DNA of 44,457 bases from JBEHWX01 sp048498995 (GCA_048498995.1 JBEHWX010000046.1:1-44457); one strand, 5' to 3'. Counted from the first letter of the stretch, positions 1 to 8,075 are shown. Notes: generated from the letters alone by a model not told the origin. Program-made: numbers and translations.

Positions 1-158
1 CCCTTGGAGATGGTACCGAAGGCCAGCGGCGCCGTGGCGGTAGCGGTGATCGGGGTAACGATGGTGGCCGTGGAGGTCACCGAGGCCGACTGGGCCATCG
101 AGACGATCGGAGCGGCGACAATGGCGAGAGCGGCGAGGGTGAAGATCTGCTTGTTCAT
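1..158 (-). CDS. DUF4402-family secreted protein, N-terminal part (cut by window edge)
   Basis: The minus strand encodes about 52 residues beginning MNKQIFTLAALAIVAAPIVS, a classic signal peptide with likely cleavage after SMAQ. The mature N-terminus alternates Ser/Thr/Ala and reaches a PLAFGTISKG stretch, typical of the start of a DUF4402 domain. The sequence is nearly identical to the start of the complete paralog at 2658-3200, and the upstream leader is duplicated too, so this is a recent copy of that gene. DUF4402 proteins are small exported beta-rich proteins of unknown role, often in tandem families. The C-terminus lies outside the window. Confidence 0.85.
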   Translation of the reverse strand, partial: MNKQIFTLAALAIVAAPIVSMAQSASVTSTATIVTPITATATAPLAFGTISK

Positions 159-258
159 GTCAGTTGGTCCCGTTGAGTATCGAGTGTTCGTGTTGTTGAA
201 GTCCCGTTGAATTCGCGTACACAAACACCTGCTAATAGGACCATGCCATGGGGTAAAA
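1..258. repeat. Direct repeat of 3043-3300 (gene start plus leader)
   Basis: About 258 bp covering the start of the truncated DUF4402 gene and roughly 100 bp of its leader match 3043-3300 with only scattered differences, then similarity fades. The leader in both copies carries two direct repeats of CAACGGGAC (read on the minus strand) about 38 bp apart. The arrangement indicates a segmental gene duplication that carried its own regulatory region. Confidence 0.85.
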
Positions 259-297
259 TCATTGAAATCAGAGAAAAATCGGCGTTCTACTCCTGAA

Positions 298-342
298 CGG
301 TCTGACCGGAATCCGGACACGATCCGGATTCCGGTCAGACCG
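298..342. terminator. Perfect 19-bp inverted repeat upstream of the DUF4402 gene
   Basis: Arms at 298-316 and 324-342 are exact reverse complements, separated by a 7-base loop (ACACGAT). There is no T-run on either side, so it may be a factor-assisted terminator blocking read-through into the downstream minus-strand gene, or an operator. A decayed relative with the same CCGGACACGATCCGG core lies near 3353-3370, upstream of the paralog. Confidence 0.5.
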
Positions 343-599
343 GCCACGCTGGGGGCGATGCGGTCCGACGATGGCGATCGAAGCACCGGAGCATGGAGCG
401 AGGAGGGCGCGGCGCGTTGTTCGGACGAGTGCCGCGATGCGAGCGAGGGCATGTCCGACCTTCAGCCCAAGTCCAACTCACGATATCTTTATGCCGTTAT
501 TGCCAATCGGTCAATGCAATGGTAGGATGGTAGAGGTGGCTTGGTGCCTACCGACGCTCGGAGTTCATGGGGTGTGGCAGTCGAGGAGTGCCGGTCTGT

Positions 600-1395
600 G
601 AAGCAGTTGAGCGTCGAATCCATAAGCCCGTGGCGCCATGAAGTCGTGATGATGCGAATCCATGATTCGCGAAACGAAGGAGTTGCCAAGTCCTGGATCT
701 GCCGGCCGATAGCGCCCCGAAGGCGTGATACGACGACGGAGTGATGCCAGGAGTGATGCCGCGAAGCTGTGGTGCCACCAAGGTGCGATACGATGAAGGC
801 GTGATGCTGCGAAGGCGTGATGCTGCGAAGGCGTGATGCTGCGAAGGCGTGATGCTGCGAAGGCGTGATGCTGCGAAGCGGTAATGCTGCGAAGGCGTGA
901 TGCGACGAAGGCGTGATGTTGCCAAGGTGAAATGCTGTAATGATGTGAAGCGGAGGCGCTGCGAATCCGTGGTGCTGCGAAGCGGTGATGCCGCGGCGCT
1001 ATGAAGCTGGGATGTTGCCAAGGTGTGATGCTACGAAGCCGTGATGCCGCGAAGCCGTTGATGCTGTGACAATGCGAAGCCGTTGATGCTGTGACGATGC
1101 GAAGCCGTTGTGATGCGAAGGCGTGATACCACGAATACGCGATATTGCGGTGCTACGAAGCTGTGGTGCTGCGAAGCCGTGATGCCGCGAAGCGGTGACG
1201 CTCCAAAGCTGCGGCGCTTCAAGGCGGCACACCCATGAGGCCGCATACCAACGAAGCGACGAGGCCATGAATCCGCGAGCCCAGGGAGCTGCCACGTCGC
1301 GGGTCCGCGGAGTCGTGGGACGATGCGGCGGTGATCTTGGAGCCCGAGACGCCGTGGGGCGTTGATGACCTGAGGTCCTGAAGCCATATGTTTTC
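600..1395. repeat. Degenerate 16-bp minisatellite
   Basis: The block 795-922 holds eight head-to-tail units in perfect 16-bp register, consensus GAAGGCGTGATGCTGC. Around it, from about 600 to 1395, are many drifted copies built from the words GAAGCCGTGATGC, GATGCTGCGAAG and GATGCCGCGAAG, with local unit lengths changing to about 24-25 bp near 1055-1110. Because 16 is not a multiple of 3, all frames cycle through the repeat and stay open, so the long ORFs here are by-products and I do not call them genes. It lies downstream of the DUF4402 gene at 1690 and upstream of the one ending at 158. The remaining sequence of the 159-1689 gap shows no gene. Confidence 0.8.
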
Positions 1396-1433
1396 GTGAA
1401 GCCACCAAATCTACTCCCACCTCCATTGAGCAG

Positions 1434-1458
1434 GTAGGGGCGGACCTCGTGTCCGCCC
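1434..1458. repeat. Single GTAGG-type hairpin element
   Basis: The sequence GGTAGGGGCGGACCTCGT followed by GTCCGCCC has 8-bp perfect arms (1438-1445 and 1451-1458) round a 5-base loop. The GGTAGG lead-in followed by a hairpin resembles the tandem elements at 8825-9028 and 31121-31246, but the loop differs, so family membership is tentative. Confidence 0.5.
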
Positions 1459-1689
1459 GCCGGCGAGATCTGAGGGGCATGGGCACCGGACGACGTCAGC
1501 CAGCCGATTGAAGCCTCACGCAGCCGCAACGGCCGTGGCGCCGCGAATCGGCACCGGGCCGCATGGACGCAGGCTCCTGTCAGCGAGCCTGACGAATCCG
1601 CCTTCATGCGTGCGCGCTTCCGGACGCAGGATCAGCTCCGCGAGATCATGCTCCCATGCCGACGTCGTGCGCTCTCCGGACACCGCGTA

Positions 1690-2232
1690 TCAGTTCGCGT
1701 AGGTCGCCGTTACGCCGAATGTGCCCGCGTACGAGCCGCGCTGCTGCGTGGGCGACGCGGACACGGATCCTCCCATCCAGATATACGCCTGTCCCTTTCC
1801 GTCGATCAGGCCGTCGCCTCCGTCGTCGGAGGAGAGCGCCACCGAGACGGTGCCGGACGATGCGTCGATCGACATCGCCGTGGAGAGTGTATTCTTCGTG
1901 CCGTAGCGGATGCTGCCGCGGTCGACGATGGCAACCATCGTACCGCCGACGCCGCTGACCGTGATCATGGCCACCGAGGAGGGAAGCGTTATCGTGACGT
2001 TCGCGGAGGCATCTCCGGAGACGACGACACTTCCCGTGGAAAACGATGAGCTGGCGATGGTCGCGGAGCTTCCGCGCTGCAGGGTTCCGAACGAGAGATC
2101 GGCGGTGGGCGTCGCGCCGATGGGATAGACGTGATTGGGAGAGGAGATTTCAGCCGCGGCTTGCTGCGCGAGCGCGCAGATGGGTGCGAGCATGGCGCAT
2201 GCGGCGGCCAGTACGAGGCGCGAGCAGATCAT
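1690..2232 (-). CDS. DUF4402-family secreted protein
   Basis: This is a 180-residue protein, the same length as its paralog at 2658. It starts at MICSRLVLAAACAMLAPICA, a signal peptide with cleavage near ALAQQ; an in-frame extension upstream reads as low-quality Pro/Arg-rich sequence and is rejected. The domain shows the family pattern: an LSFGTLQRG segment, a central VTITLPSS strand, GQAYIWMGGSVSASPTQQRG, and a closing GSYAGTFGVTATYAN. No T9SS sorting domain is present. DUF4402 proteins are thought to be exported surface or fimbria-like beta proteins, but no biochemical role is known. It is transcribed in the same direction as both paralogs, with its own promoter-like element at 2414-2421. 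Confidence 0.85.
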   Translation of the reverse strand: MICSRLVLAAACAMLAPICALAQQAAAEISSPNHVYPIGATPTADLSFGTLQRGSSATIASSSFSTGSVVVSGDASANVTITLPSSVAMITVSGVGGTMVAIVDRGSIRYGTKNTLSTAMSIDASSGTVSVALSSDDGGDGLIDGKGQAYIWMGGSVSASPTQQRGSYAGTFGVTATYAN

Positions 2233-2657
2233 GGTGTCTCCGGCGCGTTGGATCGGTGTCGAGGTCGAATCGGCGACGGTCACGCCGATTGCGGTAGTTC
2301 CGTCGATTTGGTTCGGGCATTCCGCCCGTGATGGATGGATCGTTTCGTCATGTGGTCCCTTGAAGCGGAGCGTCGGATCACGATGTGCGAACGCCCCGCG
2401 AACGATCCGGGCGCAAAGATACACTTCAGGTTCCGAATGCGGAAACGGGGGCGGTGCTTCGAGAAGTGTCGGATAGTATGGTGGCCACCGGGAACATGCG
2501 GCGACGGCAGGGCTCACCGAGGGGGCCGGTGATGCCCTGCCGTCCATTGCCGCGATCACAGCGTCGAAGTTGGATGGGCCCTGGCTGGCCCGATCGTCAT
2601 GCTGAAGCTCGTCGCCGGATGCCGGTTCCTGGTTGGCCGGCGTCCGCGTTGAAAGCG
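2233..2657. other. Gap between two DUF4402 genes
   Basis: This 425-bp stretch is the leader of the 1690-2232 gene. Apart from the promoter-like TATCTTTG on the minus strand at 2414-2421 I see no gene, strong hairpin or repeat in it. Confidence 0.6.
2414..2421 (-). promoter_or_regulatory. Promoter -7 element TATCTTTG (Bacteroidota type)
   Basis: On the minus strand TATCTTTGC is an exact match to the Bacteroidota primary-sigma -7 consensus TAnnTTTG. It points at the DUF4402 gene starting at 2232, which would give a long leader of about 175 nt. No clear -33 TTTG was found. Confidence 0.5.
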
Positions 2658-3200
2658 TTAGTTGGAATAGGCGGCCGAGACGGTGAAGGTGCCGCTGTAG
2701 CTGCCGCGCTGCTGCGTGGCCGTCGGCGTCACCGAGCCGCCGATCCAGAGATACGCCTGGCCCATGCCGTCGTTGGCGACACCATCACCCGAGCCGTCGG
2801 TCGACAGAGCCGTCGTGGCCGAGCCGCTGGAGGCGTCGAGCGCCGTGGCCGAGCCCTGCGCGCTGGTCGTGTTCACCCGGAGCGCGGCGCGGTTCAGGGT
2901 CACCGTCATGCTGGCGCCGGCGCCGGAGGTGGTCGAGATGGTGGCCGTGGCCGGCACCGAGATCGTGATGTTGTCGGCCTCGTCGCCCGAGAAGGTGACC
3001 GCGCCGGCCGAGGAGGTCGTGGCGGCCACGGTCGCGGCCGAACCCTTGCTGATCGTGCCGAAGGCCAGCGGAGCGGTGGCGGTCGCGGTGATCGGGGTGA
3101 CGATCGTGGCCGTGGAGGTCACCGAGGCCGACTGGGCCATCGAGACGATCGGAGCGGCGACGAGGGCGAGAGCGGCGAGGGTGAAGATCTGCTTGTTCAT
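2658..3200 (-). CDS. DUF4402-family secreted protein
   Basis: This is a complete 180-residue protein. The start MNKQIFTLAALALVAAPIVS gives a good signal peptide (cleavage near SMAQ-SA); the in-frame extension to 3263 would put 21 polar residues before it and is rejected. The mature part is Ser/Thr/Ala-rich with a PLAFGTISKG strand, a FSGDEADNITISVP strand pair, GQAYLWIGGSVTPTATQQRG and terminal GSYSGTFTVSAAYSN, the DUF4402 signature. It has no T9SS tail, so after Sec export it is probably periplasmic or assembled on the surface by another route. Its start and leader are duplicated at 1-258. The function is unknown beyond the family assignment. Confidence 0.88.
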   Translation of the reverse strand: MNKQIFTLAALALVAAPIVSMAQSASVTSTATIVTPITATATAPLAFGTISKGSAATVAATTSSAGAVTFSGDEADNITISVPATATISTTSGAGASMTVTLNRAALRVNTTSAQGSATALDASSGSATTALSTDGSGDGVANDGMGQAYLWIGGSVTPTATQQRGSYSGTFTVSAAYSN

Positions 3201-3440
3201 GTCAGTTGGTCCCGTTGAGATTGAGTGTTCGTGTTGTTGAAGTCCCGTTGAATTCGCGTACACAAACCCTCGCCAATAGGATCATGCCACGCGGCCGAAT
3301 CCGTCAAATCTTCCTGAAATCATCGATTGAAGATCGCGGCGGCTGTCGTGTTCCCGGACACGATCCGGTTTCCGGACAGATGACGGTCGCGAATGGTGGT
3401 CGCTGGAGGCATCATCTCCGGGAGTTTCCCGGCTCCGCCG

Positions 3441-3448
3441 TATGTTCG
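3441..3448 (+). promoter_or_regulatory. Possible -7 element TATGTTCG
   Basis: TATGTTCG differs from TAnnTTTG at one position and lies 22 bp before the GTG start at 3471. It supports the internal GTG start rather than the upstream ATG at 3393, which would lie before the promoter. Confidence 0.35.
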
Positions 3449-3470
3449 TTCCTTCAATCGAGGGGATAGC

Positions 3471-4601
3471 GTGACGGAACCTTCGCAGAACATCGATACG
3501 GCGGCGGTGCATGCCGGCGCACACTCCGCGTCCCCATATGGGGATCTTGCGCCGCCGATACATCTGTCCACCACATTCGAGCGCGCCCCCGACGGCGGCT
3601 ACCCGGGTGGGCACATATACTCCCGAAATCACAACCCGAACCGGAGCGCGCTCGAGGATGCGCTGGCCGTGCTCGAGGGAGGCGCGGCCTCGGCCGCCTT
3701 CGCTTCCGGCATGGCCGCGGCCACGGCGATCTTCCAGGCGCTGGCGCCGGGCGACCACGTCATCATTCCCGCCGACTGTTACTACGGAACGCGACGGGTG
3801 CTCGAGGAGCATTTCACGCGTTGGGGTCTGTCGTTCACCGCGGTGGAGATGGAGCGCGCCGAGCAGGTGCGCGCGGCGATGCTTCCGGCCACCAGGATGA
3901 TCTGGATCGAGACGCCGTCGAACCCGCTCCTCCGAATCACCGACATCGCCGAGGTGGTCGGCATCGCGGCCGAGGCCGGCGCGGTCACCATCTGCGACAA
4001 CACGCTGGCCACGCCGGTGCTGCAGCGTCCGTTCGAGCTGGGGGTCGACCTCGTGCTCCACGCCACGACGAAATATCTCGGTGGCCATAGCGACGTGCTC
4101 GGCGGAGCGGTGGTCGCCCGCGTCGAGGACGAGCTGTTTCAGAGAATCCGCGCCATGCAGATCGCCGGCGGCGCGGTCTGCTCGCCGTTCGATTCCTGGC
4201 TGCTGCTGCGCGGCATGCGGACGCTCCCGCTCAGGATGCGCGCCCACGCCGAGAACGCCATGGCGGTCGCTCGCTACCTTCTGGACGCGCCGTCGGTAAC
4301 CCGCGTTCATTATCCGGGACTGGAGGATCATCCCGGCCACGAGCTCGCGCGCCGTCAGATGCGCGCCTTCGGCGGCATGCTCTCCTTCGAGGTGGCCGGC
4401 GGGGCAGAGGGGGCGATGCGCGTCGCCTCCCGTCTCGAGCTGATCACGCGGGCAACGAGTTTCGGCGGCGTCCATTCGATGATCGAACATCGGGCATCGA
4501 TCCAGCCCGGCGGCGGCATTCCCCTGGGCCTACTCCGTCTCTCGGTCGGCATCGAGCACGTCGACGACATCATCGCCGATCTGCGCAACGCGCTCGGCTG
4601 A
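3471..4601 (+). CDS. Cys/Met metabolism PLP-dependent enzyme (cystathionine gamma-synthase/beta-lyase type)
   Basis: This 376-residue protein belongs to the trans-sulfuration family of fold-type I PLP enzymes, which make or split cystathionine or use homoserine/cysteine derivatives in methionine-cysteine interconversion. Visible landmarks are TAAVHAG near the N-terminus, the phosphate-binding IYSRNHNPNR loop, ASGMAA, DCYYGT, IETPSNP, the PLP-contacting CDNT, the Schiff-base lysine in TTKYLGGHSDV and the C-terminal substrate region SFGGVHSMIEHRASI. I start it at the GTG at 3471, just after an AGGGGA ribosome site and a possible promoter; an upstream ATG at 3393 adds unrelated residues. Family members cannot be separated (gamma-synthase, beta-lyase, gamma-lyase) from motifs alone. 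It stands alone, divergent from the DUF4402 genes. Confidence 0.9.
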   Translation: MTEPSQNIDTAAVHAGAHSASPYGDLAPPIHLSTTFERAPDGGYPGGHIYSRNHNPNRSALEDALAVLEGGAASAAFASGMAAATAIFQALAPGDHVIIPADCYYGTRRVLEEHFTRWGLSFTAVEMERAEQVRAAMLPATRMIWIETPSNPLLRITDIAEVVGIAAEAGAVTICDNTLATPVLQRPFELGVDLVLHATTKYLGGHSDVLGGAVVARVEDELFQRIRAMQIAGGAVCSPFDSWLLLRGMRTLPLRMRAHAENAMAVARYLLDAPSVTRVHYPGLEDHPGHELARRQMRAFGGMLSFEVAGGAEGAMRVASRLELITRATSFGGVHSMIEHRASIQPGGGIPLGLLRLSVGIEHVDDIIADLRNALG

Positions 4602-5154
4602 TTCGTTGCCAAACCAATCTCGCCCGAAGGGAGTCATCTCGTCCCGATCGCTATATCCGTTGTCGGTGCGACTTCTCCCAACCGTCAGGGGTACACAAAG
4701 GGGGACTGGTCGAGCCGAAGAGGCTGGGGTAAATTCGCAAACTATCTTCTCCAATTCTCATTGCACCTACGGTTGCGACGTGCGGCCGCGGATGCACCGC
4801 ATACCTGAATCCTTCTGCGCAAAGCCCGGGGCGCTTTCACCTCCGTCCGCGGGCGCTGAGAGCCATCAACTCGTTCGCCCCGGACCTCGCGTCTTGCCTG
4901 GATGTTGAATAATCTTCCACGAGTTTGTGTGGCGGTGTTGAATATTCGGCAATTAACGGTGCGTCGGATCTGTCATGTGTCTCGAAATTCGAGAAGTATT
5001 CTCGAAATCCGCGCAACTTTCTCACATCACGACATCGGAATCGCACGCCATGTTATAGAGCCACATCTTGCCACGACGATTGAGCATTCCATTCCGGAAT
5101 TACGTCACGTGGCATCAGGCAATCATAGCAACATTAACGATCGGGAGTATCATT
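4602..5154. other. AT-richer intergenic stretch with operator-like inverted repeats
   Basis: There is no gene here. From about 4890 on, the composition is clearly more AT-rich than the rest of the window. GTTGAATA occurs twice (near 4905 and 4938). The sequence TCTCGAAATTCGAGA at 4980-4994 is a perfect palindrome, followed directly by another TTCTCGAAAT at about 4999-5008. These look like regulator sites for the orphan gene at 5155. Confidence 0.5.
4980..5008. promoter_or_regulatory. TTCTCGAA palindrome plus half-site
   Basis: TCTCGAA-A-TTCGAGA forms a perfect palindrome with 7-bp arms, followed after a short gap by a third TTCTCGAAAT copy. One and a half dyads of the same word about 150 bp before the start of an orphan gene suggest a repressor or activator operator. 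No regulator gene is adjacent. Confidence 0.4.
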
Positions 5155-6459
5155 ATGGATGCCATGGAGGCTGGTAAGGGAGAGCATAGGGTCTACCTTG
5201 TTCAGGACGACGTCCCGGGAGACACCGCCAAGCTGACCGCGCGAAATCATTACGTCGGCGTCGATGCCGTCTCCTGGTTCATAAACAAGCAGAGCAGCTG
5301 GTTTACGGACCGGATGGCATCCGGGACACTTGAGATCAAGCTGGCCGGCGGCCTCGAGAGTTATCAGGTCGCTCTCGGCACGTTTGAGCTCAAAGGAGGA
5401 AACAAGGTCGCTCCGGTCTTCAACAGGCCGGTGCTCCCCGACCGGAATTATCGTGGAGGGGGCATCACGTTCGTTGCCACGCTCAGCTCTATCGGCAAGG
5501 ATACCGCGATAGCCGGCCTGCTGAAAAGTGCCGCCGATGCGAGCCTGGGGGTGGCCGCCGGGATGGTGGACACCGCGACGCTCGCGGGGCCCACGAAGCT
5601 CCTCACCACGGCTGGCTCCGATATCCTTGGTGGCGTGCGCACGCTGTTGAAGGATACCGGCGAAAACCGGGAGCCCCTGTTCGACTTCAATGGACTTGAG
5701 TTTACGATGATGCCGGACGCATTGGTTGGCCCTCGAATGTATCTGCTGCTCCATCGGGGAACGGAACTGAACGAAAATGAACTGAAAATTCGGAATGCCG
5801 GACAGTTTCAGGTTCCGTTCTACCGAGGCAGTCGTCTGGATGATGGTGCGTGGCTGTTGCTGCGCATCCGCCGGAGCGACGAATATTCCGGCGTGCGGGA
5901 ATGGTTCGAATCCGCTCGATCGATGCGCCTTCACATCACCGCCATCGTCGACGACGTCGCCTCCGGCGTCCTTTCGAAGGAAGATGCGCTGAAGGAGTTC
6001 CGGGCGTCATCAAGTGGCGATAAGACGCTCTTCGACGAGTTCGTCCGGTTGCGGGGCGTAATCAGTTCAGACGGCGTTCTGACCGAGAGGGAGGCCGTCT
6101 TCCACGTCGGACAGCTCAGATCCAGGTTCGACGCCGCGCGCCAATCTATCACCGACAGTAAACGCGACCTCTATTACGATACGCTCACATCGATGATGTC
6201 GGCCATCGAGCGTGGCGAGCGGCCACCGTTGCCGTTTGCCAAGAAATTCCTGGAGGAGTCGAACGCGATAGCACGCCTGCGTGTCGATTCCGTCGCCGCC
6301 GAGACCTCGTTTGCCCGGGTATCGAAGCTGACGGGAAGCGAGCTGTTCTCTTCGTTCCAATACCTGCCCGAGTTGCAAAAGCAGTTTTCAGCCGAATTGC
6401 CCACGTCAAAGACCGCGCGTTCAGGCATTCAGACTACCCGGAAGAGCCGACGTCGATGA
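5155..6459 (+). CDS. Hypothetical protein, unrecognised family
   Basis: The protein has 434 residues and I do not recognise it. I start it at MDAMEAGKGEHRVYLVQDD because GGGAG lies 7 nt upstream; a longer in-frame ATG exists at 5068 with no ribosome site. There is no signal peptide and no clear membrane span. The N-terminal part, to about residue 90, looks like a beta-sandwich. A Gly/Ala-rich helical linker follows (about 110-165), then a second beta region ending GAWLLLRIRRSDEYSGVREWFES. The C-terminal 170 residues are charged and helical (FDEFVRLRGVISSDGVLTERE and onward) and end in a basic tail KTARSGIQTTRKSRRR. The AT-richer upstream DNA suggests horizontal acquisition. It might be an effector or structural protein, but the sequence does not decide this. 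Confidence 0.75.
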   Translation: MDAMEAGKGEHRVYLVQDDVPGDTAKLTARNHYVGVDAVSWFINKQSSWFTDRMASGTLEIKLAGGLESYQVALGTFELKGGNKVAPVFNRPVLPDRNYRGGGITFVATLSSIGKDTAIAGLLKSAADASLGVAAGMVDTATLAGPTKLLTTAGSDILGGVRTLLKDTGENREPLFDFNGLEFTMMPDALVGPRMYLLLHRGTELNENELKIRNAGQFQVPFYRGSRLDDGAWLLLRIRRSDEYSGVREWFESARSMRLHITAIVDDVASGVLSKEDALKEFRASSSGDKTLFDEFVRLRGVISSDGVLTEREAVFHVGQLRSRFDAARQSITDSKRDLYYDTLTSMMSAIERGERPPLPFAKKFLEESNAIARLRVDSVAAETSFARVSKLTGSELFSSFQYLPELQKQFSAELPTSKTARSGIQTTRKSRRR

Positions 6460-6480
6460 GGCTTTCTCGATCGGCAACCG

Positions 6481-6534
6481 CACCGGAGCCGCTACCGGAG
6501 CCGCTATGCAGGCCATGCGGTGGCGGCTCCGGTG
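6481..6534. terminator. Hairpin after the orphan gene
   Basis: CACCGGAGCCGC (6481-6492) pairs exactly with GCGGCTCCGGTG (6523-6534). It follows the stop at 6459 by about 20 bp. There is no T-tract. The rest of the 6460-6724 gap shows no gene. Confidence 0.45.
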
Positions 6535-6724
6535 GTGCCACGTCGAAGCGCTGCCAGACCAGATGTGTAACCGGGAATCTCCATGGAGACCGGGTTGGCG
6601 GTTCAGTCGCATGCCTCGGATTGCGTTTGAAGACATGGCGCGGAGCAATCGCATTCGACGGCAAGCTCGTAGCTTCGGGACAACCATTCGGCCCGATCGA
6701 ATCACATGAACGAACACACAACGC

Positions 6725-7474
6725 ATGATGACGCCGACCACCGCCATCCCTCCGAGCGAGGTGGCACTGACGCAGCTTGTCTCCGGTCCGCCGCCGGCGA
6801 CCATCGAGCAGGTCATCGCCCGGATGCGGGCGATCGACGCGATCCTTCCCTCCAACGACGGGGTGAAGTGGTTCAACCGCCTCTATCTGATGGTGACGCA
6901 GGATATCCTGTCGCGCACGCCTCCCGGAGGGTGGAAGCAGCCGCTCTGGCTGTCGCATCTCGATGTGGTGTTCGCCAATCTCTATTTCGGCGCGCTGCTC
7001 GACTGGGGACGTAACCGCGCGGCCACGCCCGGCGCGTGGGAGGCGCTCTTCGAGGCACGCTACCGTCCCAACCTGGCGCGCGTGCAGTTCGCGCTGGCCG
7101 GGATGAATGCCCACATCAATCACGACCTTCCGTTCGCGCTGGTGCGGACCGGCAATGAGATGGGGATCCCGCCACGCGACGATTCCCCGCAGCATGTGGA
7201 CTATCAGGCGGTCAACGATATCCTCGCGGCGGTCGAGCCGCAGGCGATGCAGGTTCTGGCCACCGGCATCATCGGCGAGCTGGCCGAGGATCTCGGACGC
7301 TTCGGGCAGCTCTTCGCGATGTGGAGCATCCGCCGCGCGCGCGACACCGCCTGGCACAACGCGCAGATCCTCTGGGAGCTGCGCTCGATGCCGATGCTCT
7401 TCGATCGCTATCAGGATGTGATCGGCGGCATGACCGGCTTCGCCGGACGGGGACTGTTGACGCCGATCGCATGA
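6725..7474 (+). CDS. DUF5995-family protein
   Basis: This 249-residue all-helical protein has the features I associate with DUF5995: an N-terminal LPSNDGVKWFNRLYLMVT segment, a W-rich FANLYFGALLDW stretch, RVQFALAGMNAHINHDLPFAL in the middle, and DTAWHNAQILWELR near the C-terminus. The conserved HINHDLP segment could bind metal or substrate, but no activity is known to me. There is no signal peptide. The start may be either of two adjacent ATGs (6725 or 6728). The stop is 22 bp before rpiB, so the two are probably co-transcribed. Confidence 0.7.
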   Translation: MMTPTTAIPPSEVALTQLVSGPPPATIEQVIARMRAIDAILPSNDGVKWFNRLYLMVTQDILSRTPPGGWKQPLWLSHLDVVFANLYFGALLDWGRNRAATPGAWEALFEARYRPNLARVQFALAGMNAHINHDLPFALVRTGNEMGIPPRDDSPQHVDYQAVNDILAAVEPQAMQVLATGIIGELAEDLGRFGQLFAMWSIRRARDTAWHNAQILWELRSMPMLFDRYQDVIGGMTGFAGRGLLTPIA

Positions 7475-7496
7475 CTTGAAAACCTGGAGGCACGCC

Positions 7497-7931
7497 ATGA
7501 AGATCGCCATCGGATCGGATCATGCCGGGTTCGGCTACAAGGGGAAGATCATCGAGCGCCTGGAGGCTCTCGGCCACGAGGTGAATGATCTGGGCACATC
7601 ATCCCCCGATCCGGTCGACTATCCGGACTTCATCCGGCCGGTCGCGCTGGCCGTGGCCGAGGGGAGAGCCGAGCGGGGGATCATCCTCGGAGGCTCCGGC
7701 AACGGCGAGGCGATGACCGCCAATCGCGTCCCCGGCATCCGGTGCGCGCTCTGCTGGAACGTCATGTCGGCCCGCTACGCCCGTCTGCACAACGACGCCA
7801 ACCTTCTCTCGCTCGGCCAGCGGATGGTGACGCTCGCCGAGGCGCTGGCGATCGTCGGCGTCTGGCTCGACACGCCGTTCGAGGGGGGACGTCATCAGCG
7901 ACGGATCGAGCTGATCGATCGGCCGAAATGA
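7497..7931 (+). CDS. rpiB: Ribose-5-phosphate isomerase B
   Basis: The 144-residue protein interconverts ribose 5-phosphate and ribulose 5-phosphate in the non-oxidative pentose phosphate pathway. The start MKIAIGSDHAGFGYK at 7497 has GGAGG six bases upstream; an in-frame ATG at 7476 is less good. Visible landmarks are GSDHAG (phosphate/ring contact), DLGT, DYPDF, the anion-hole loop GGSGNGEAMTANRV, CALCW, and HNDANLLSLGQR. The usual catalytic Cys of the E. coli type is replaced, and Glu71 in GSGNGE sits where the mycobacterial type uses a Glu base, so this is the Glu-type subfamily. The next gene but one is gmhA, which also handles a sugar phosphate of this pathway. Confidence 0.93.
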   Translation: MKIAIGSDHAGFGYKGKIIERLEALGHEVNDLGTSSPDPVDYPDFIRPVALAVAEGRAERGIILGGSGNGEAMTANRVPGIRCALCWNVMSARYARLHNDANLLSLGQRMVTLAEALAIVGVWLDTPFEGGRHQRRIELIDRPK

Positions 7932-7932
7932 G

Positions 7933-7940
7933 TACCTTTG
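7933..7940 (+). promoter_or_regulatory. Promoter -7 element TACCTTTG
   Basis: TACCTTTGC is an exact match to the TAnnTTTG consensus. It begins just after the rpiB stop and lies 135 bp before gmhA, so gmhA probably has its own promoter. Confidence 0.5.
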
Positions 7941-8075
7941 CGGTTTCCCTCCGGCGTCGGCCGGCGATGCGGGCGTTGAGCGACGCGTGACGATGGAATC
8001 GTCCGGGGACTTCGGGCGGTCCGGCCTCGGGCGCGGGAGGGAACAGAGGGTTCAATCTTACGGAGTCAATCAGCG

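Noticed and set aside
548..1021. 157-aa Ser/Leu/Arg repeat ORF on the minus strand
   Set aside because: A 16-bp repeat cycles all frames and leaves them open; no start context and no family.
4602..5154. Possible small RNA or tRNA gene in the AT-richer gap
   Set aside because: No cloverleaf or conserved tRNA ends could be found; only operator-like dyads.
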